From assembly GCF_001592085.1 (NCBI RefSeq), contig NZ_BCWD01000009.1:23620-87619 (forward strand): a stretch of DNA of 64,000 nt, read 5' to 3'. The notes below the pieces were generated by a model. It was not told where the DNA came from and did no database searches. It saw only the letters and a list, made by a program, of their open reading frames with translations. How positions within the stretch are numbered: position 1 is the stretch's first letter; every line of letters begins with the position of its first letter. Both the position numbers and the translations under genes were made by a program. Source of the stretch: Levilactobacillus senmaizukei DSM 21775 = NBRC 103853. GTDB lineage: Bacteria; Bacillota; Bacilli; Lactobacillales; Lactobacillaceae. Below, piece by piece: positions 33,342 through 42,979 of the stretch.

Positions 33342-34823
33342 TTAGTCAGTTGATTCATTCAGGTCACGGCCGCTCTTACGATCAAACCAGTTCACCATAA
33401 AGGAAATGGCAATCAGGATAACTCCCGCGATAAAGATCGCATGCAGACCTTGATACAAAATGCCATGCAACGTAGGTAATAAGTGACTCGGCAACGACTT
33501 AGCCTTCTGCGGATTAATCAACTGATTCATCATCCCCATGGTCGTCCCGGAATGTTCCGCCACTCCACGAGTCATGGCCACGTTCATAATAATCCCAAAG
33601 ATTGAGACCATCACCGTCTGCCCCAGGGTTCGGGCTAACGTGTTAAACGAGGTAGCCACCCCCACTTCATCAACGTCTACCTGGCTCTGAACGGTCACTG
33701 TCGTCGTGGTGATGGTGATCCCAAAACCGGTCCCACAGATCGCGGCGATGACGAAGAATGTCCAGAACGGTGTGCTAACCGGTGCAACCGCCATGGCCAC
33801 AGCGCCAACTGTAACTAGTATCAAACTAATATTCACAATTTGATACGGCGATCGACTCAGTAACAACTTTCCCGCGACGAACGACCCCACAATCCACATC
33901 AAAGAACTTGGCGTAATCGCGAATCCCGCTTGTGAAGCTGGTAGGCCCAGCAACCCTTGCGTCCAAGTCGGCAAGTACACTTCAAACCCCATGATAAAAC
34001 CACTTAACAGTGCGGCAATCAAGTTTTGGATAACGAAGGTGCGATCGGTAAATAACGTCATTGGAATTAGTGGATCGACCACGCGTTTCTCCTGCCGAAT
34101 AAACAGGCCAAACGCGATAATTGCCAGAATGAAGCCACCAACGACCCACATCAGGTTCAACTGACCTTCTCCCAATAGCTGGAAGGTCAGCATCATCAGT
34201 AATAACCCGACGGATAACCAAAGACAACCACCCCAGTCCATTGTAAAGGGCTTACGATCCATGGTTTCAAACAAGAAGAACCAGATCAAAGCCATCGTGA
34301 CAATGCCAATTGGGATATTAATAAAGAAGATCCAATGCCAACTCAAATGGTCAACGATGAATCCACCCAATAATGGCGCCACAACGGCAGCGATTCCCCA
34401 GGCCGACCCATTGAGTCCCATGACCCGAGCCCGCTTCTCTACGGGGTAAATATCGGCTAATATGGTAAAGGATACGGGCATGATTGCCCCAGCACCAATT
34501 CCTTGCAGGGCTCGCCAAGCAATCAGCGTTGCCATACTATGTGACATTCCCGATAGGGTTGAGCCTACAATAAAGATCAACAAACCAATCAAAAACACTC
34601 GTTTACGACCAACCGTATCAGCGAGCTTGCCATAAATGGGAGTTGCCAGTGCATTGGTCAATAAGAAGATGGAAAACACCCAGTTCATCAGAGCCACTCC
34701 ATGAAGATCACCAACAATGGTGGGCATTGCAGTGGAGACAATCGTCCCCTCGACGGCCGACATGAAGGTCGCGACAAAGACGGCGCCGGTTACAACCCCG
34801 ACGTTTGTTTGTTTCTTAGACAT
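33342..34823 (-). CDS. MFS drug/proton antiporter (DHA2 family)
   Basis: 493 aa with 14 predicted membrane segments, EmrB/QacA type. The motif A region appears as NALATPIYGKLADTVGRKRV (loop 2-3), and motif C as WGIAAVVAPLLGGFIVD in segment 5. MPTIVGDL in the first loop is typical of DHA2 pumps. It should export toxic compounds using the proton gradient; the substrate is unknown. The ATG is 5 bases after AGGAGGA. Single gene, no adjacent regulator. Confidence 0.88.
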   Translation of the reverse strand: MSKKQTNVGVVTGAVFVATFMSAVEGTIVSTAMPTIVGDLHGVALMNWVFSIFLLTNALATPIYGKLADTVGRKRVFLIGLLIFIVGSTLSGMSHSMATLIAWRALQGIGAGAIMPVSFTILADIYPVEKRARVMGLNGSAWGIAAVVAPLLGGFIVDHLSWHWIFFINIPIGIVTMALIWFFLFETMDRKPFTMDWGGCLWLSVGLLLMMLTFQLLGEGQLNLMWVVGGFILAIIAFGLFIRQEKRVVDPLIPMTLFTDRTFVIQNLIAALLSGFIMGFEVYLPTWTQGLLGLPASQAGFAITPSSLMWIVGSFVAGKLLLSRSPYQIVNISLILVTVGAVAMAVAPVSTPFWTFFVIAAICGTGFGITITTTTVTVQSQVDVDEVGVATSFNTLARTLGQTVMVSIFGIIMNVAMTRGVAEHSGTTMGMMNQLINPQKAKSLPSHLLPTLHGILYQGLHAIFIAGVILIAISFMVNWFDRKSGRDLNESTD

Positions 34824-34985
34824 AATTTCCTCCTGTCGTTGGCCCCACCACACAACGTTTCTGAGTAGCCAAGACCGCTACTCCCCAATTTCTGATTAAG
34901 TCAGTAATAATTTAATTATCAATGGCCTCCGTTAAAATTTCAAGTGATTACGACGGTTAATTTTTGCTGCCAGTATCCTTACGAA

Positions 34986-35016
34986 CAAAAATTCCGGCAC
35001 CCATCGGGCACCGGAA
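34986..35016 (-). terminator. Terminator after metK
   Basis: TTCCGGTGCCC GAT GGGTGCCGGAA followed by TTTTTG on the minus strand. Confidence 0.9.
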
Positions 35017-35043
35017 CACGTGAACCGCTAAATTAATTAACGC

Positions 35044-36231
35044 TTACTTGCAAAATTTTTGTAAAGCATCAACCTTGTCCAATTTTTCCCAAGGCAAGTC
35101 AATGTCGGTCCGACCAAAGTGGCCGTATGCGGCGGTTTGTTCGTAAATTGGCCGCTTAAGATCTAACATTTCAATGATGCCGGCTGGACGTAAATCAAAG
35201 AATTTCCGAACGGCTTCGGCTAACTTGCTTTCGGTAACCTTACCCGTTCCAAAGGTATTGATAGAAACCGAGACCGGTTCGGCTACACCAATCGCGTAGG
35301 CAATTTGGACCTCACATTCAGTGGCCAACTTAGCAGCAACGATATTCTTTGCGATGTAACGCGCCGCGTAGCTAGCAGAACGGTCAACCTTCGTAGCATC
35401 CTTACCTGAGAAGCAACCACCACCATGATGGGCAGCACCACCGTAGGTATCCACGATGATCTTTCGACCGGTTAAACCGGCGTCACCTTGAGGGCCACCA
35501 ATAACGAACCGACCGGTTGGATTGATAAAGTACTTCGTCTTATCATCTAACAATTCGGCTGGAATCGTGGGCTTAATCACTTGTTCAATAACATCTTGAC
35601 GAATTTGATCCAAGGAAGCTTCGGGATCGTGTTGGGTACTCAGAACAACAGTGTCTACTCGCATAGGCTTGTTGTTTTCGTCATACTCGACCGTCACTTC
35701 AGTCTTGGCATCTGGCCGCAGATAATCAATGGCCCCTGTCTTCCGCAACATCGCAATCCGTTGCATTAAGGCATGGCTCAGGGTAATTGGAAGAGGCATC
35801 AACTGTGGCGTTTCGTCAACAGCGTAACCAAACATTAACCCCTGGTCCCCAGCACCAATTTGGTCCAGTGGATCAGCATCACCAGAACGCGTTTCTAAGG
35901 AGTCATCAACCCCTTGGGCAATGTCGGGTGATTGTTCATCGATAGCTACTAGCACGGCACAATTGTCACCATCAAAGCCGTATTGACCATCTGTGTAGCC
36001 AATCCGCTTAATGGTATCCCGGACGATCTTTTGAATATCAACGTAAGCCTTGGTTGAAACTTCACCAAAGACCAGTACTAAACCCGTCGTCACGGACGTT
36101 TCACACGCCACTCGTGAATCTGGGTCTTGGGTCAGCATAGCGTCCAAAATAGCGTCACTGATTTGATCAGCGATCTTATCAGGATGTCCTTCAGAAACAG
36201 ATTCTGAAGTAAATAAATGTCTTTCTTGCAA
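35044..36231 (-). CDS. metK: S-adenosylmethionine synthase
   Basis: 395 aa. It makes SAM from methionine and ATP in the cytoplasm as a tetramer. Signatures: [15 protein letters not shown] at the N-terminus, [12 protein letters not shown], and the phosphate-binding [16 protein letters not shown]. Translation starts at TTG (TTGCAAGAAAGACAT), 9 bases after GGGGGA. That ribosome site is part of an SMK riboswitch, so translation should fall when SAM is abundant. Confidence 0.96.
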   Translation of the reverse strand: MQERHLFTSESVSEGHPDKIADQISDAILDAMLTQDPDSRVACETSVTTGLVLVFGEVSTKAYVDIQKIVRDTIKRIGYTDGQYGFDGDNCAVLVAIDEQSPDIAQGVDDSLETRSGDADPLDQIGAGDQGLMFGYAVDETPQLMPLPITLSHALMQRIAMLRKTGAIDYLRPDAKTEVTVEYDENNKPMRVDTVVLSTQHDPEASLDQIRQDVIEQVIKPTIPAELLDDKTKYFINPTGRFVIGGPQGDAGLTGRKIIVDTYGGAAHHGGGCFSGKDATKVDRSASYAARYIAKNIVAAKLATECEVQIAYAIGVAEPVSVSINTFGTGKVTESKLAEAVRKFFDLRPAGIIEMLDLKRPIYEQTAAYGHFGRTDIDLPWEKLDKVDALQKFCK

Positions 36232-36335
36232 TGGATATTCCCCCTAGATTGAGTTGACGCGAGTTGACCGATAATCTCGCAGTCATTCGGTTACAAGGCA
36301 GCTTCACTGGGTTCGTGAATCCTATCGGGAATTGA
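36232..36335 (-). promoter_or_regulatory. SMK box (SAM-III) riboswitch of metK
   Basis: The minus strand reads AATTCCCGATAGGAT, later TGCCTTGTAACCGAA, then AGGGGGAATA at the ribosome site, the conserved blocks of SMK boxes in Lactobacillales. ATTCCC (36327-36332) can pair with GGGAAT of the ribosome site to shut translation when SAM binds. Between CCGAA and the GGGGG lies an inserted hairpin: GCGAG/CTCGC extended by TGAC/GTCA (36255-36285). The conserved parts are clear; the insertion is unusual in length. Confidence 0.88.
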
Positions 36336-36476
36336 CTCATAACTCAAGAAGTTTAACATAAATCAATTGAAGTTTAAAGCCGGCCACTTGTTTTTTTCAC
36401 AAACAAGCATTGACCCACTCGCTAATAATCACTAAGATAAAAGACATACTATCGACAATCGAAATGGAGCGATTCA

Positions 36477-37184
36477 ATGCCCACACTTAAAGCTCTCATC
36501 AAAAATCGAACACTGCAACAACTATTAATCTTTGCCTTTTCTCAAAACTGTCTTTGGTGGTTGGCCGGATCAACTGCCTCCACCGGGACACCACTTTCGA
36601 CCTCCGTCAAACTTTTCCTGGTTGGTTATGGCCTGTTTATGGCGGCCGGCTGCTTCCTAATTCTGCGCCGACAATTTCACTCGACTTTTGGCCCCTTGTT
36701 AGTGTGCATTGCCGCTGTCTTCGGTCTCTTTGCGGCACCCAGTGAGGGCATGGTCCAAGCCTTTTCCTTCCTTATATGTGGGATGCTCATTCTCCTCTGT
36801 GTCCCTAAGCTTGGATTACAGTCAATTTATGGTCTCCTGGTTTTCAGTTTTCTCATCGGCGTGGGAATTCCCGTCATGTTGTTCTTCCTGCGCAATCACT
36901 ACCTAGCTACACAGTTTCTTTGGCCGCTAATTCCATTGGTTGCCAGCTACTTGGCCCTGTTCGAACGTTACTTCCTGCCAACGGCCACAGATTGGCGCCT
37001 AACATTAATCACGCCAGGGATCCTGGTCGTGTCCTTGCTGAGTCTACCGCTAAGCTGGCGGAGTCTCGTGATCATATTGCTGGTTGGCAGTCATCGGTGG
37101 TTCCAACATCAACTCAACGCCCGCTACCAACTCATCACAACTGGGATCGTTCAGGTTATCGTTGGAGCCTTAATCCTCATCTAG
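36477..37184 (+). CDS. Multi-pass membrane protein, unknown function
   Basis: 235 aa, strongly hydrophobic with about seven to eight predicted membrane segments and few charged residues (cluster RRQFHSTF in an early loop). No family motif recognised. AATGGAG precedes the ATG. Divergent from metK and monocistronic as far as can be seen. Confidence 0.7.
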   Translation: MPTLKALIKNRTLQQLLIFAFSQNCLWWLAGSTASTGTPLSTSVKLFLVGYGLFMAAGCFLILRRQFHSTFGPLLVCIAAVFGLFAAPSEGMVQAFSFLICGMLILLCVPKLGLQSIYGLLVFSFLIGVGIPVMLFFLRNHYLATQFLWPLIPLVASYLALFERYFLPTATDWRLTLITPGILVVSLLSLPLSWRSLVIILLVGSHRWFQHQLNARYQLITTGIVQVIVGALILI

Positions 37185-37315
37185 TCTGCTAGTCTAGATA
37201 AAAACCGAACATCCCCGCCAGTCTTTTAAAGTTTCGCTAAACTCCCCCTTAGAATGCCCGGCCCACATAGGGTTCATGCTAAAATGAGGCATCATCTAAT
37301 ATCGGAGGAACCAAT

Positions 37316-37660
37316 ATGACAAAAATTAAAGTGATTGGTGACATCTTGAGTGGTAAGTATCAACCCACTCTGACTGGTAACCCCACCGTTGATGCCGCGC
37401 TAGTCGATCGCTTTTGTCAAAAATTAGCAATTGCTTTACATCTCGATCGCACCATGGTCCAGGCAGAACATCACTGGAATTTACAGCTGAATCCTGAGTG
37501 GATCTACCTGGTCGATTCTAAGATCCTCCAAGATAGTGACCGAATTATTCCGGCACACAACGTCGTCGGTATTAATCACACAGACCTGCTACGTGGCCAA
37601 ACAAAGACGACTGAGCAAAAATTGACTAAGTTTCTAACGACTCAACCGTCTTTAAAATAA
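37316..37660 (+). CDS. Small soluble protein, unknown function
   Basis: 114 aa. No recognised domain. It has no signal peptide or membrane segment. The gene has a very good CGGAGGA site eight bases before the ATG and a terminator after the stop, which supports it as real. Confidence 0.7.
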   Translation: MTKIKVIGDILSGKYQPTLTGNPTVDAALVDRFCQKLAIALHLDRTMVQAEHHWNLQLNPEWIYLVDSKILQDSDRIIPAHNVVGINHTDLLRGQTKTTEQKLTKFLTTQPSLK

Positions 37661-37664
37661 TTGT

Positions 37665-37696
37665 CCGATCATTCAATTGGTTGGACTTTTTCTTTA
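37665..37696 (+). terminator. Terminator after the 114-aa protein gene
   Basis: GTCCGATCA TTCAAT TGGTTGGAC with two G-U pairs, followed by TTTTTCTTT. Confidence 0.75.
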
Positions 37697-37705
37697 GACT
37701 AAATC

Positions 37706-38293
37706 TTACGTAAAGTCCTTAATATGGAGAATTGACCCCTTCAACCAGAGTGTATGCTCTTCTAGATCACGCTCCAACATCATCAGACCATCAACTAACG
37801 GAACTGGCTTCCCAGCAATGTAGAATTGCGTCTTCAACCAATATAAGTGATGGTGGCGGATCTCGAAGGTCCGGCGTAAACGATACCCAAACTTGCCGTA
37901 ATTTAAGGTTTCAACGGCCGTACCCTTCTTGACCTCACACTCATCCGCTTGCTCCAGTTCATCTAGCGTAAACGAAAGCTTTCGATGCGAATGTCGGTCC
38001 CAGATCTCCAAGCGATACGAGGTCTCGATTGATTCTTGCAGGAAGTAGCCAACCGTCGTGAAGTAACTGCGACGAAAGTGGCCCAGATCACTTATATCAT
38101 GATAGAAGAGCCGCTGTTCTTGGTAATGGTTCAGGGACGTTTGCAGGGAGTTTTCCATGTGCTTGACGATCAAACGATAGGCCTCACGAATCTCTAAAAA
38201 TTGATCAATCATCTCACACTGCTCCTCAGTTAATGGCGTATCACTATCAGGTGTTCGATGCACCTGGTCACCTGAATCTTTATCGTCGCTCAT
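37706..38293 (-). CDS. Soluble protein, unknown function
   Basis: 195 aa, acidic N-terminus (MSDDKDSGDQVHRTPDSDTP) and a mixed alpha/beta remainder with many aromatic and His residues (RRTFEIRHHHLYWLKTQFYI). No family recognised. Codon use and a GAGAGGAT-type ribosome site support a real gene. Confidence 0.7.
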   Translation of the reverse strand: MSDDKDSGDQVHRTPDSDTPLTEEQCEMIDQFLEIREAYRLIVKHMENSLQTSLNHYQEQRLFYHDISDLGHFRRSYFTTVGYFLQESIETSYRLEIWDRHSHRKLSFTLDELEQADECEVKKGTAVETLNYGKFGYRLRRTFEIRHHHLYWLKTQFYIAGKPVPLVDGLMMLERDLEEHTLWLKGSILHIKDFT

Positions 38294-38620
38294 AAGTTAT
38301 CCTCTCTGGAGGCAATCGTTAGCTGCCGACTGGCCTTAAACGTCACTTTAACAGGTTACTGTCGACATAGATACTTTCAATTAATGATAAATAATTAGAC
38401 GAACCCGTCAGATTGATCACTTGAATGCTATGGAAATGGAACAAATCACCTGTTTGAGCTAGTATTCGCGTATAAGTTTGAGATTTTCCCCGCCCGTATA
38501 CAGCTTTTCAATAATAAGGAAGTTTATATTCAGCCACCAACATTTATTTTCGTTTAAGGGTTGCTTGTTATCGAAAGTCAAAATGCGTATAGTTAAAGAC
38601 GTCAAAGAGGAGGAAACATA
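38294..38620. other. Intergenic region upstream of the second UPF0145 gene
   Basis: 327 bp between divergent genes. It presumably contains both promoters; the AGAGGAGGA ribosome site of the UPF0145 gene is at its right end. No coding frame, terminator or recognised RNA was seen. Confidence 0.4.
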
Positions 38621-38947
38621 ATGGAAACAATTTTAGTCACAACTACCGAGAAAATTCCCGGCCACGACTACACCGTCATTGGGGAAGTGTTCGGTTTAAC
38701 CACGCAGTCCAAAAATGTTTTTCGGAACATTGGCGCATCGTTAAAGAACGTTGTTGGTGGTGAAATTAAGGACTATACCAAAATGCTCGAAGAGTCACGG
38801 GACATTGCCGTTGACCGTTTACGAAGTAATGCTGCCGCTATGGGAGCCGATGCCGTCGTCATGATGCGTTTTGATTCTGGTTCTATTGGACAAGATATGC
38901 AATCCGTCGCTGCTTACGGAACTGCCGTCAAATTTCGGGAAGTGTAA
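38621..38947 (+). CDS. UPF0145 (YbjQ) family protein
   Basis: 108 aa, full-length YbjQ match: [69 protein letters not shown] and AAYGTAVKF. The family forms small oligomers of unknown function, named after a putative heavy-metal-binding domain. A diverged paralogue is at 19152-19445. Confidence 0.88.
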   Translation: METILVTTTEKIPGHDYTVIGEVFGLTTQSKNVFRNIGASLKNVVGGEIKDYTKMLEESRDIAVDRLRSNAAAMGADAVVMMRFDSGSIGQDMQSVAAYGTAVKFREV

Positions 38948-39014
38948 CTAGTTTACCGGTTTAGTTGCACGCAATGTTCGTAACACTCTAGTTTCTTTCA
39001 CAAAAGCGCTTACA

Positions 39015-39066
39015 GGCGTCTCAGGTTCGTTGGGTTTTAGCTCGCGAAGCCGGAGGCGCCCTTTTT
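39015..39066 (+). terminator. Terminator after the UPF0145 gene
   Basis: GGCGTCTC with GGAGGCGCC (plus further inner pairs around TTCG...CGAA) forms a long GC-rich stem followed by CTTTTTG. The remaining bases up to 39331 hold no recognised gene. Confidence 0.75.
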
Positions 39067-39331
39067 GTGTTCAAAAAAAGGAAAAATCCGCCTAATTTCG
39101 GAGTTACCTTTATAGCCACAATCGTTGATGTGTAACCATTTGTCGTGCTCTAAGAGGTACTTTTCGCTCGTTTATATCCACTTCGCCAATAATGTCCCCA
39201 TGAAACTGTCCACACTGGCAGAAGTGACCGATCAACTCCTTTGATACCCGTCCTATACTAACCATAGTCAATCAGATAGGGAACAACCTAAAAAATGATT
39301 ATTCGGATTTAAAAGAAAGCGGGTATTTACA

Positions 39332-39904
39332 ATGTTATCAAAAATTACTAAATGGGCAGTCTTAGTCATCGCAACCGTCGTTCTGACGTTAGCTACTTTC
39401 AGTTCAACCATCATCGCATCTGCAACCACCAACACCGTCACTCCTTCATGGGGCAGTTGGGAAGATACCACTATTACATACAAGACGAGCACCTCTTCCT
39501 CATATTACAAGGGTGTTTGGAAGAACGCCGTTAAGCGTTGGAACAAAGTTGGCGTTGTTCAATTAAAGGCTGCTAAGGCTGGCCAAAAAGCTGACATCAC
39601 CTTAACCTCTTCTGCTTCATTGAGTACCAAGAGCGGCAAATTAGCTGGTTACACGAATTACTCATACTTAAAGAAGAGCAACGATAACGAAATCGTTTCT
39701 GCTAAGTCTACTTTGAACCGTAGCTTACTGAGCAAGTACCACTACTCCAAGAACCAACGTACCAATGTTGCGACTCATGAAATTGGCCATGCTTTAGGCT
39801 TGAGCCACTCTAAGAGCAAGAGCAGTGTTATGTATGCCTCTGACCGTTACGCATCAATCGACCACCAAGACAAGGTTGCTTTACAAAATGCTTACACCGA
39901 CTAA
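39332..39904 (+). CDS. Secreted matrixin-like zinc metalloprotease
   Basis: 190 aa. Signal peptide (about residues 1-30, hydrophobic WAVLVIATVVLTLATF). The catalytic zinc motif HEIGHALGLSHS (His149, Glu150, His153, His159) is followed by the Met-turn SVMYAS (Met167), the hallmark of metzincins. Probably an extracellular protease; the small size is usual for lactobacillar members. It lacks an obvious propeptide Cys switch. Terminator follows. Confidence 0.87.
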   Translation: MLSKITKWAVLVIATVVLTLATFSSTIIASATTNTVTPSWGSWEDTTITYKTSTSSSYYKGVWKNAVKRWNKVGVVQLKAAKAGQKADITLTSSASLSTKSGKLAGYTNYSYLKKSNDNEIVSAKSTLNRSLLSKYHYSKNQRTNVATHEIGHALGLSHSKSKSSVMYASDRYASIDHQDKVALQNAYTD

Positions 39905-39935
39905 CAAAATCTGACTGATGACATTGCAATACCCG

Positions 39936-39966
39936 AAAAACCCTAGCCGCCCAGCTAGGGTTTTTA
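39936..39966 (+). terminator. Terminator after the metalloprotease gene
   Basis: AAAAACCCTAGC CGCCCA GCTAGGGTTTTT. Confidence 0.9.
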
Positions 39967-41158
39967 TTTTGTCCAATTTATAACCAACGTCTTCGATACG
40001 CGTCAATAAGCCATGTTGATAACTTAATTGCAGATCAAATGAGGCTCACATTTAGTTCCTGTCGCATTTTACAAGTGATCTCATGTAATTTGCCCGTGCA
40101 GTAGTCAGAAACCGTCTCGTGGCAATTCAGCGCACTCAGACCGATCCTCGTAAAAATGTCGTTCAACAACTTGGCTATTAAATCTCCCCATGGGAGCTGA
40201 CACCCCTTCCCCAAAAGAAGAAAGACGACAACCATTTGCGAAAGTTGAAATGACGTAACCTGCAGCTGCAGATCAACATGCCCCCAAACCCGCCTCCTCT
40301 GAAGAAGCATCGTACACTGAGCGCTGATTATTTGATAGCAATCATTTATGGCGGTTGATCAGAATCCCCACCCTGTTAAATTTAGCTAGAACTAATTGGC
40401 AGCATTGCACCAAAGTCTCGCAATCGCCTTCATTAATTACTAGCCTTGGCTTAACCGTCCTTGTCACTTTATAATTTGTGATGTGTGGACGAATCTTTGA
40501 ACGACGTCTGGGTCACACCCTTCTCTGGATAACAACCCCATCATTCTCGTGAACAACCTGAAATTCCCAGGTCTGGTGAAGGACTATGCAAATCACCTTT
40601 GATTTGTAGCTCATTCAGATGATTAACATGTACCCAAGCTTTCCGAACCGCTAAACGGTCAAAGAATAAAATTCCCTATTTCAGTATTTGCTGATATCCT
40701 AACACCGCTGCCGATCACAGCTGATCAACAATTATTGGCCAACTCCCCTTCAAGGGCTCCCAGACACGACCGTCTAAGATAGGACATTTAAAATGCTTAG
40801 GCAGCCCCTGAGCTTCTCTGTCATGTTGCCCCGGTAAAAAGGGTCAAGAATTCATTCAGTGGTCGTCAAATCGACTCTAAAAGGGCTTCGGCTCAAGATA
40901 TTCCATCTTAATGACAAAAAAAGAGCAACAACGTCATCATAACGTCGTTGCTCTTTGAAACATCAACATGTTCCTTATCATACCGGAGGTGGGGACTGGA
41001 TAGAGCTTTCTACCCTTGGTATAAAGGCATTCCATTTATGGATGGGCGTTTTTGGGGTGATTTTTTTCTAAAAATATTTCTTTATACCAATTTATACCAT
41101 CTGATCCGGATTCCAGATAACCCCATTAGGTCATCAACTTTTCTTCTATTATAGTGCA
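39967..41158. other. 1.2-kb region without intact genes; host/prophage junction
   Basis: No convincing intact gene. The longest frame (40035-40310, minus, 91 aa) has no ribosome site and no recognised domain. On the minus strand around 40690-40760 one frame reads SAVIGSGVRISANTEIGN, reminiscent of hexapeptide-repeat transferases, but is broken by stops. A leftward terminator lies at 40914-40956. The prophage end probably lies between that terminator and 41159; no tRNA-like remnant or attachment core was identified because the other end is outside the window. Confidence 0.45.
40914..40956 (-). terminator. Leftward terminator near the prophage boundary
   Basis: AAAGAGCAACAACG and its near-complement CGTCGTTGCTCTTT; on the minus strand the stem is followed by TTTTTTTG. 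Confidence 0.8.
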
Positions 41159-41320
41159 CTATTCTGATAGACGAGATTCCATCTCAATCTTTCGGTCAAG
41201 CGCCTTTTTGGCCCTATCCTGCAAATGCGCGATGGCAATTTCCTCTGTTTCATAAGAGTTGCCAGACGAGGAAACTCGGTACTTTAGTGCCGAGAGGAAT
41301 CGTCGTCTTGGGCAATTCAC
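41159..41320 (-). CDS. Possible small phage protein after the lysin gene
   Basis: 53 codons from a GTG start (NCPRRRF... to IEMESRLSE). The C-terminal half is a charged helix (ETEEIAIAHLQDRAKKALD). AAAGGA lies only two bases before the GTG, closer than normal, so the start or the gene itself is uncertain. It lies beyond the lysin terminator. Confidence 0.35.
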   Translation of the reverse strand: MNCPRRRFLSALKYRVSSSGNSYETEEIAIAHLQDRAKKALDRKIEMESRLSE

Positions 41321-41357
41321 TTCCTTTCAATTGTTTTTCGTTAAAACGTAAACACTC

Positions 41358-41392
41358 AAAAAGCGCCCACCCCGTCAGGAGTGAGCGTCTTC
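41358..41392 (-). terminator. Terminator of the prophage late operon
   Basis: On the minus strand CGCTCACTCC TGAC GGGGTGGGCG (with G-U pairs) followed by TTTTT, six bases after the lysin stop. Confidence 0.8.
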
Positions 41393-41397
41393 GTGTG

Positions 41398-42450
41398 TTA
41401 CTTGATAAAACTGTTAATCTTTTTGTTGCCACTAATAAATAATCCATTAGCCAACTGAATCCGAGTTGTATATCCATACTTGACGATCTTAGCGACATCA
41501 AATTCAGTGCCGGCTGGCTGCCAGTCCACAACATGTTTGAGGGCCTTATCTTTGTACCGATGAGTACCGCGTACAGACTTCACTCGTTTGACATCACCAC
41601 CAGCCACATAGTAAAGTCGATTTACATTGTCTTGGTTAGACGTGATGTAATGCCCGTTTGCCAATTGGAACCGGGTAATCTTGCCATAGGTCACTACTTT
41701 GGCGATCGCAAATACGGTGCCGGCCGGGAAGTTGTCCACTTTGTGCTTGAAGGCAACGTCCTTGTAGCGATTAATTGGCGTCCGGGCATAGATCATCTTG
41801 GGATTGTATCGGTAATAGATGGCCTTCTTCGGTTTAACCGCCTTGGTTGCGGTGCCGTAGTAATAGTTAGAGTACATCTGGGACACATCAAATGTTCCAT
41901 AACAGCCCGGGAAGTGCATGCTTGATGTCCATTGCCAACCATTATATCCGGTATAGAGCTTAAATCCTGACGGATTATAAGGGTAGTTAGCTACCCAACC
42001 ACCACGGCCCGAGTTGTTCAATGGCACTGAATTAATCCAGCTACCCATCGTATAGACATCCGTTTTGGGATAGCCCATGCGATGAACTTCGTTAATCCAG
42101 GCCTTAACAATTTTAGAGTTCTGATTCCAACCAGAGTTGGTGGCTTCAAAGTCAAGTACGATCACACTGCTCTTGCCCAATCCTGCCTTAAGCGCACTTC
42201 GGGCTGCCATCTGGGCTTCGGCCTTAGCCCCAGCCACTGTCGTAAATCGGGCAAAGTGATAGCCGTTGACGTGTAAGCCAGCAGATACCGCGTTACGAAT
42301 GCTTTGCTTGGCCGTTTGGTCAGTGAAGTACGTGCCTTCGGATAGCTTAGCTATCATGGCTTTGACGCCATACTTTTTCATTGAACGCCAATTGGCAACG
42401 GTCATGATTCCATTGTTATTGGACGTATCCACAACATCATAATGCGGCAT
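41398..42450 (-). CDS. Phage endolysin, GH25 muramidase with DUF5776 repeats
   Basis: 350 aa. The N-terminal GH25 lysozyme domain (about 1-190) starts with DVVDTSNNNG and holds the acidic pair in VIVLDFEA; it cuts the MurNAc-GlcNAc glycan bond. The C-terminus carries two DUF5776-like wall-binding units (MIYARTPINRYKDVAF... and VKRVKSVRGTHRYKD..., each ending TRFQLANGHYIT or TRIQLANGLFIS). The ATG overlaps the holin stop (TGATG), a typical lysis cassette. Confidence 0.92.
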   Translation of the reverse strand: MPHYDVVDTSNNNGIMTVANWRSMKKYGVKAMIAKLSEGTYFTDQTAKQSIRNAVSAGLHVNGYHFARFTTVAGAKAEAQMAARSALKAGLGKSSVIVLDFEATNSGWNQNSKIVKAWINEVHRMGYPKTDVYTMGSWINSVPLNNSGRGGWVANYPYNPSGFKLYTGYNGWQWTSSMHFPGCYGTFDVSQMYSNYYYGTATKAVKPKKAIYYRYNPKMIYARTPINRYKDVAFKHKVDNFPAGTVFAIAKVVTYGKITRFQLANGHYITSNQDNVNRLYYVAGGDVKRVKSVRGTHRYKDKALKHVVDWQPAGTEFDVAKIVKYGYTTRIQLANGLFISGNKKINSFIK

Positions 42451-42968
42451 CACTTCACATCTCCCTCCGTAGCGGCCACGTCTTCTGGCACATCTAAGGG
42501 TGCTGGTTCAGCGGGCACTGTCGCAGCTTGCTTGTCCAGTTGTGCTTGTTTATCAGCGAACGTTTGCTCTGTGTCCGCCAGAGCGGCATTGTATTCAGCC
42601 TGTTTTGCTTGGGCTTTCGTCTCCGTCGTGGTCATCGACTGATACGCTTTTTCGATGGCTGATGAAATAATTGCCGGTGCCAGACTGTCATGACCAAATA
42701 ATTTCATTTGGCCTGTTACATCAGCAATCGCCTGCTCACGCTTTTCTTCCCCTGGCATTTCATAATTAGTGGCCACCTGGTTGACAGCACTGAACGCTAA
42801 TGTGTCTAACAGTCCCAACACTTCGCGTTGAGTAGCGGACTTATTCGCCGCAATCTTGGTCTTTAAAGCAGGATTGATCCGGGTAAACCAGCCAACTAAG
42901 GCAAAAATTAAGACACCTAAGATACCGGTGTCGTTGAGTAATTTAATAATCTTCGTAAATTCATTCAT
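42450..42968 (-). CDS. Phage holin, LLH family
   Basis: 172 aa. One N-terminal membrane segment (LNDTGILGVLIFALVGWF) followed by a conserved helical region (EVLGLLDTLAFSAVNQVA) and a long charged, Ala/Pro-rich tail. This is the layout of LLH holins from Lactobacillus phages. It opens the membrane for lysin release. Overlaps the lysin gene by 1 bp. Confidence 0.88.
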   Translation of the reverse strand: MNEFTKIIKLLNDTGILGVLIFALVGWFTRINPALKTKIAANKSATQREVLGLLDTLAFSAVNQVATNYEMPGEEKREQAIADVTGQMKLFGHDSLAPAIISSAIEKAYQSMTTTETKAQAKQAEYNAALADTEQTFADKQAQLDKQAATVPAEPAPLDVPEDVAATEGDVK

Positions 42969-42979
42969 GCTTTTTCCTC

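Noticed and set aside
40980..41010. A tRNA or tmRNA 3' end as phage attachment site (minus strand GTCCCCACCTCC)
   Set aside because: There is no T-arm (TTCGA) at the required distance and no matching 5' acceptor, so tRNA identity is not supported.
40948..41154. A 68-codon rightward frame near the prophage end
   Set aside because: No ribosome site, no recognised domain; aromatic-rich translation of AT-rich DNA.
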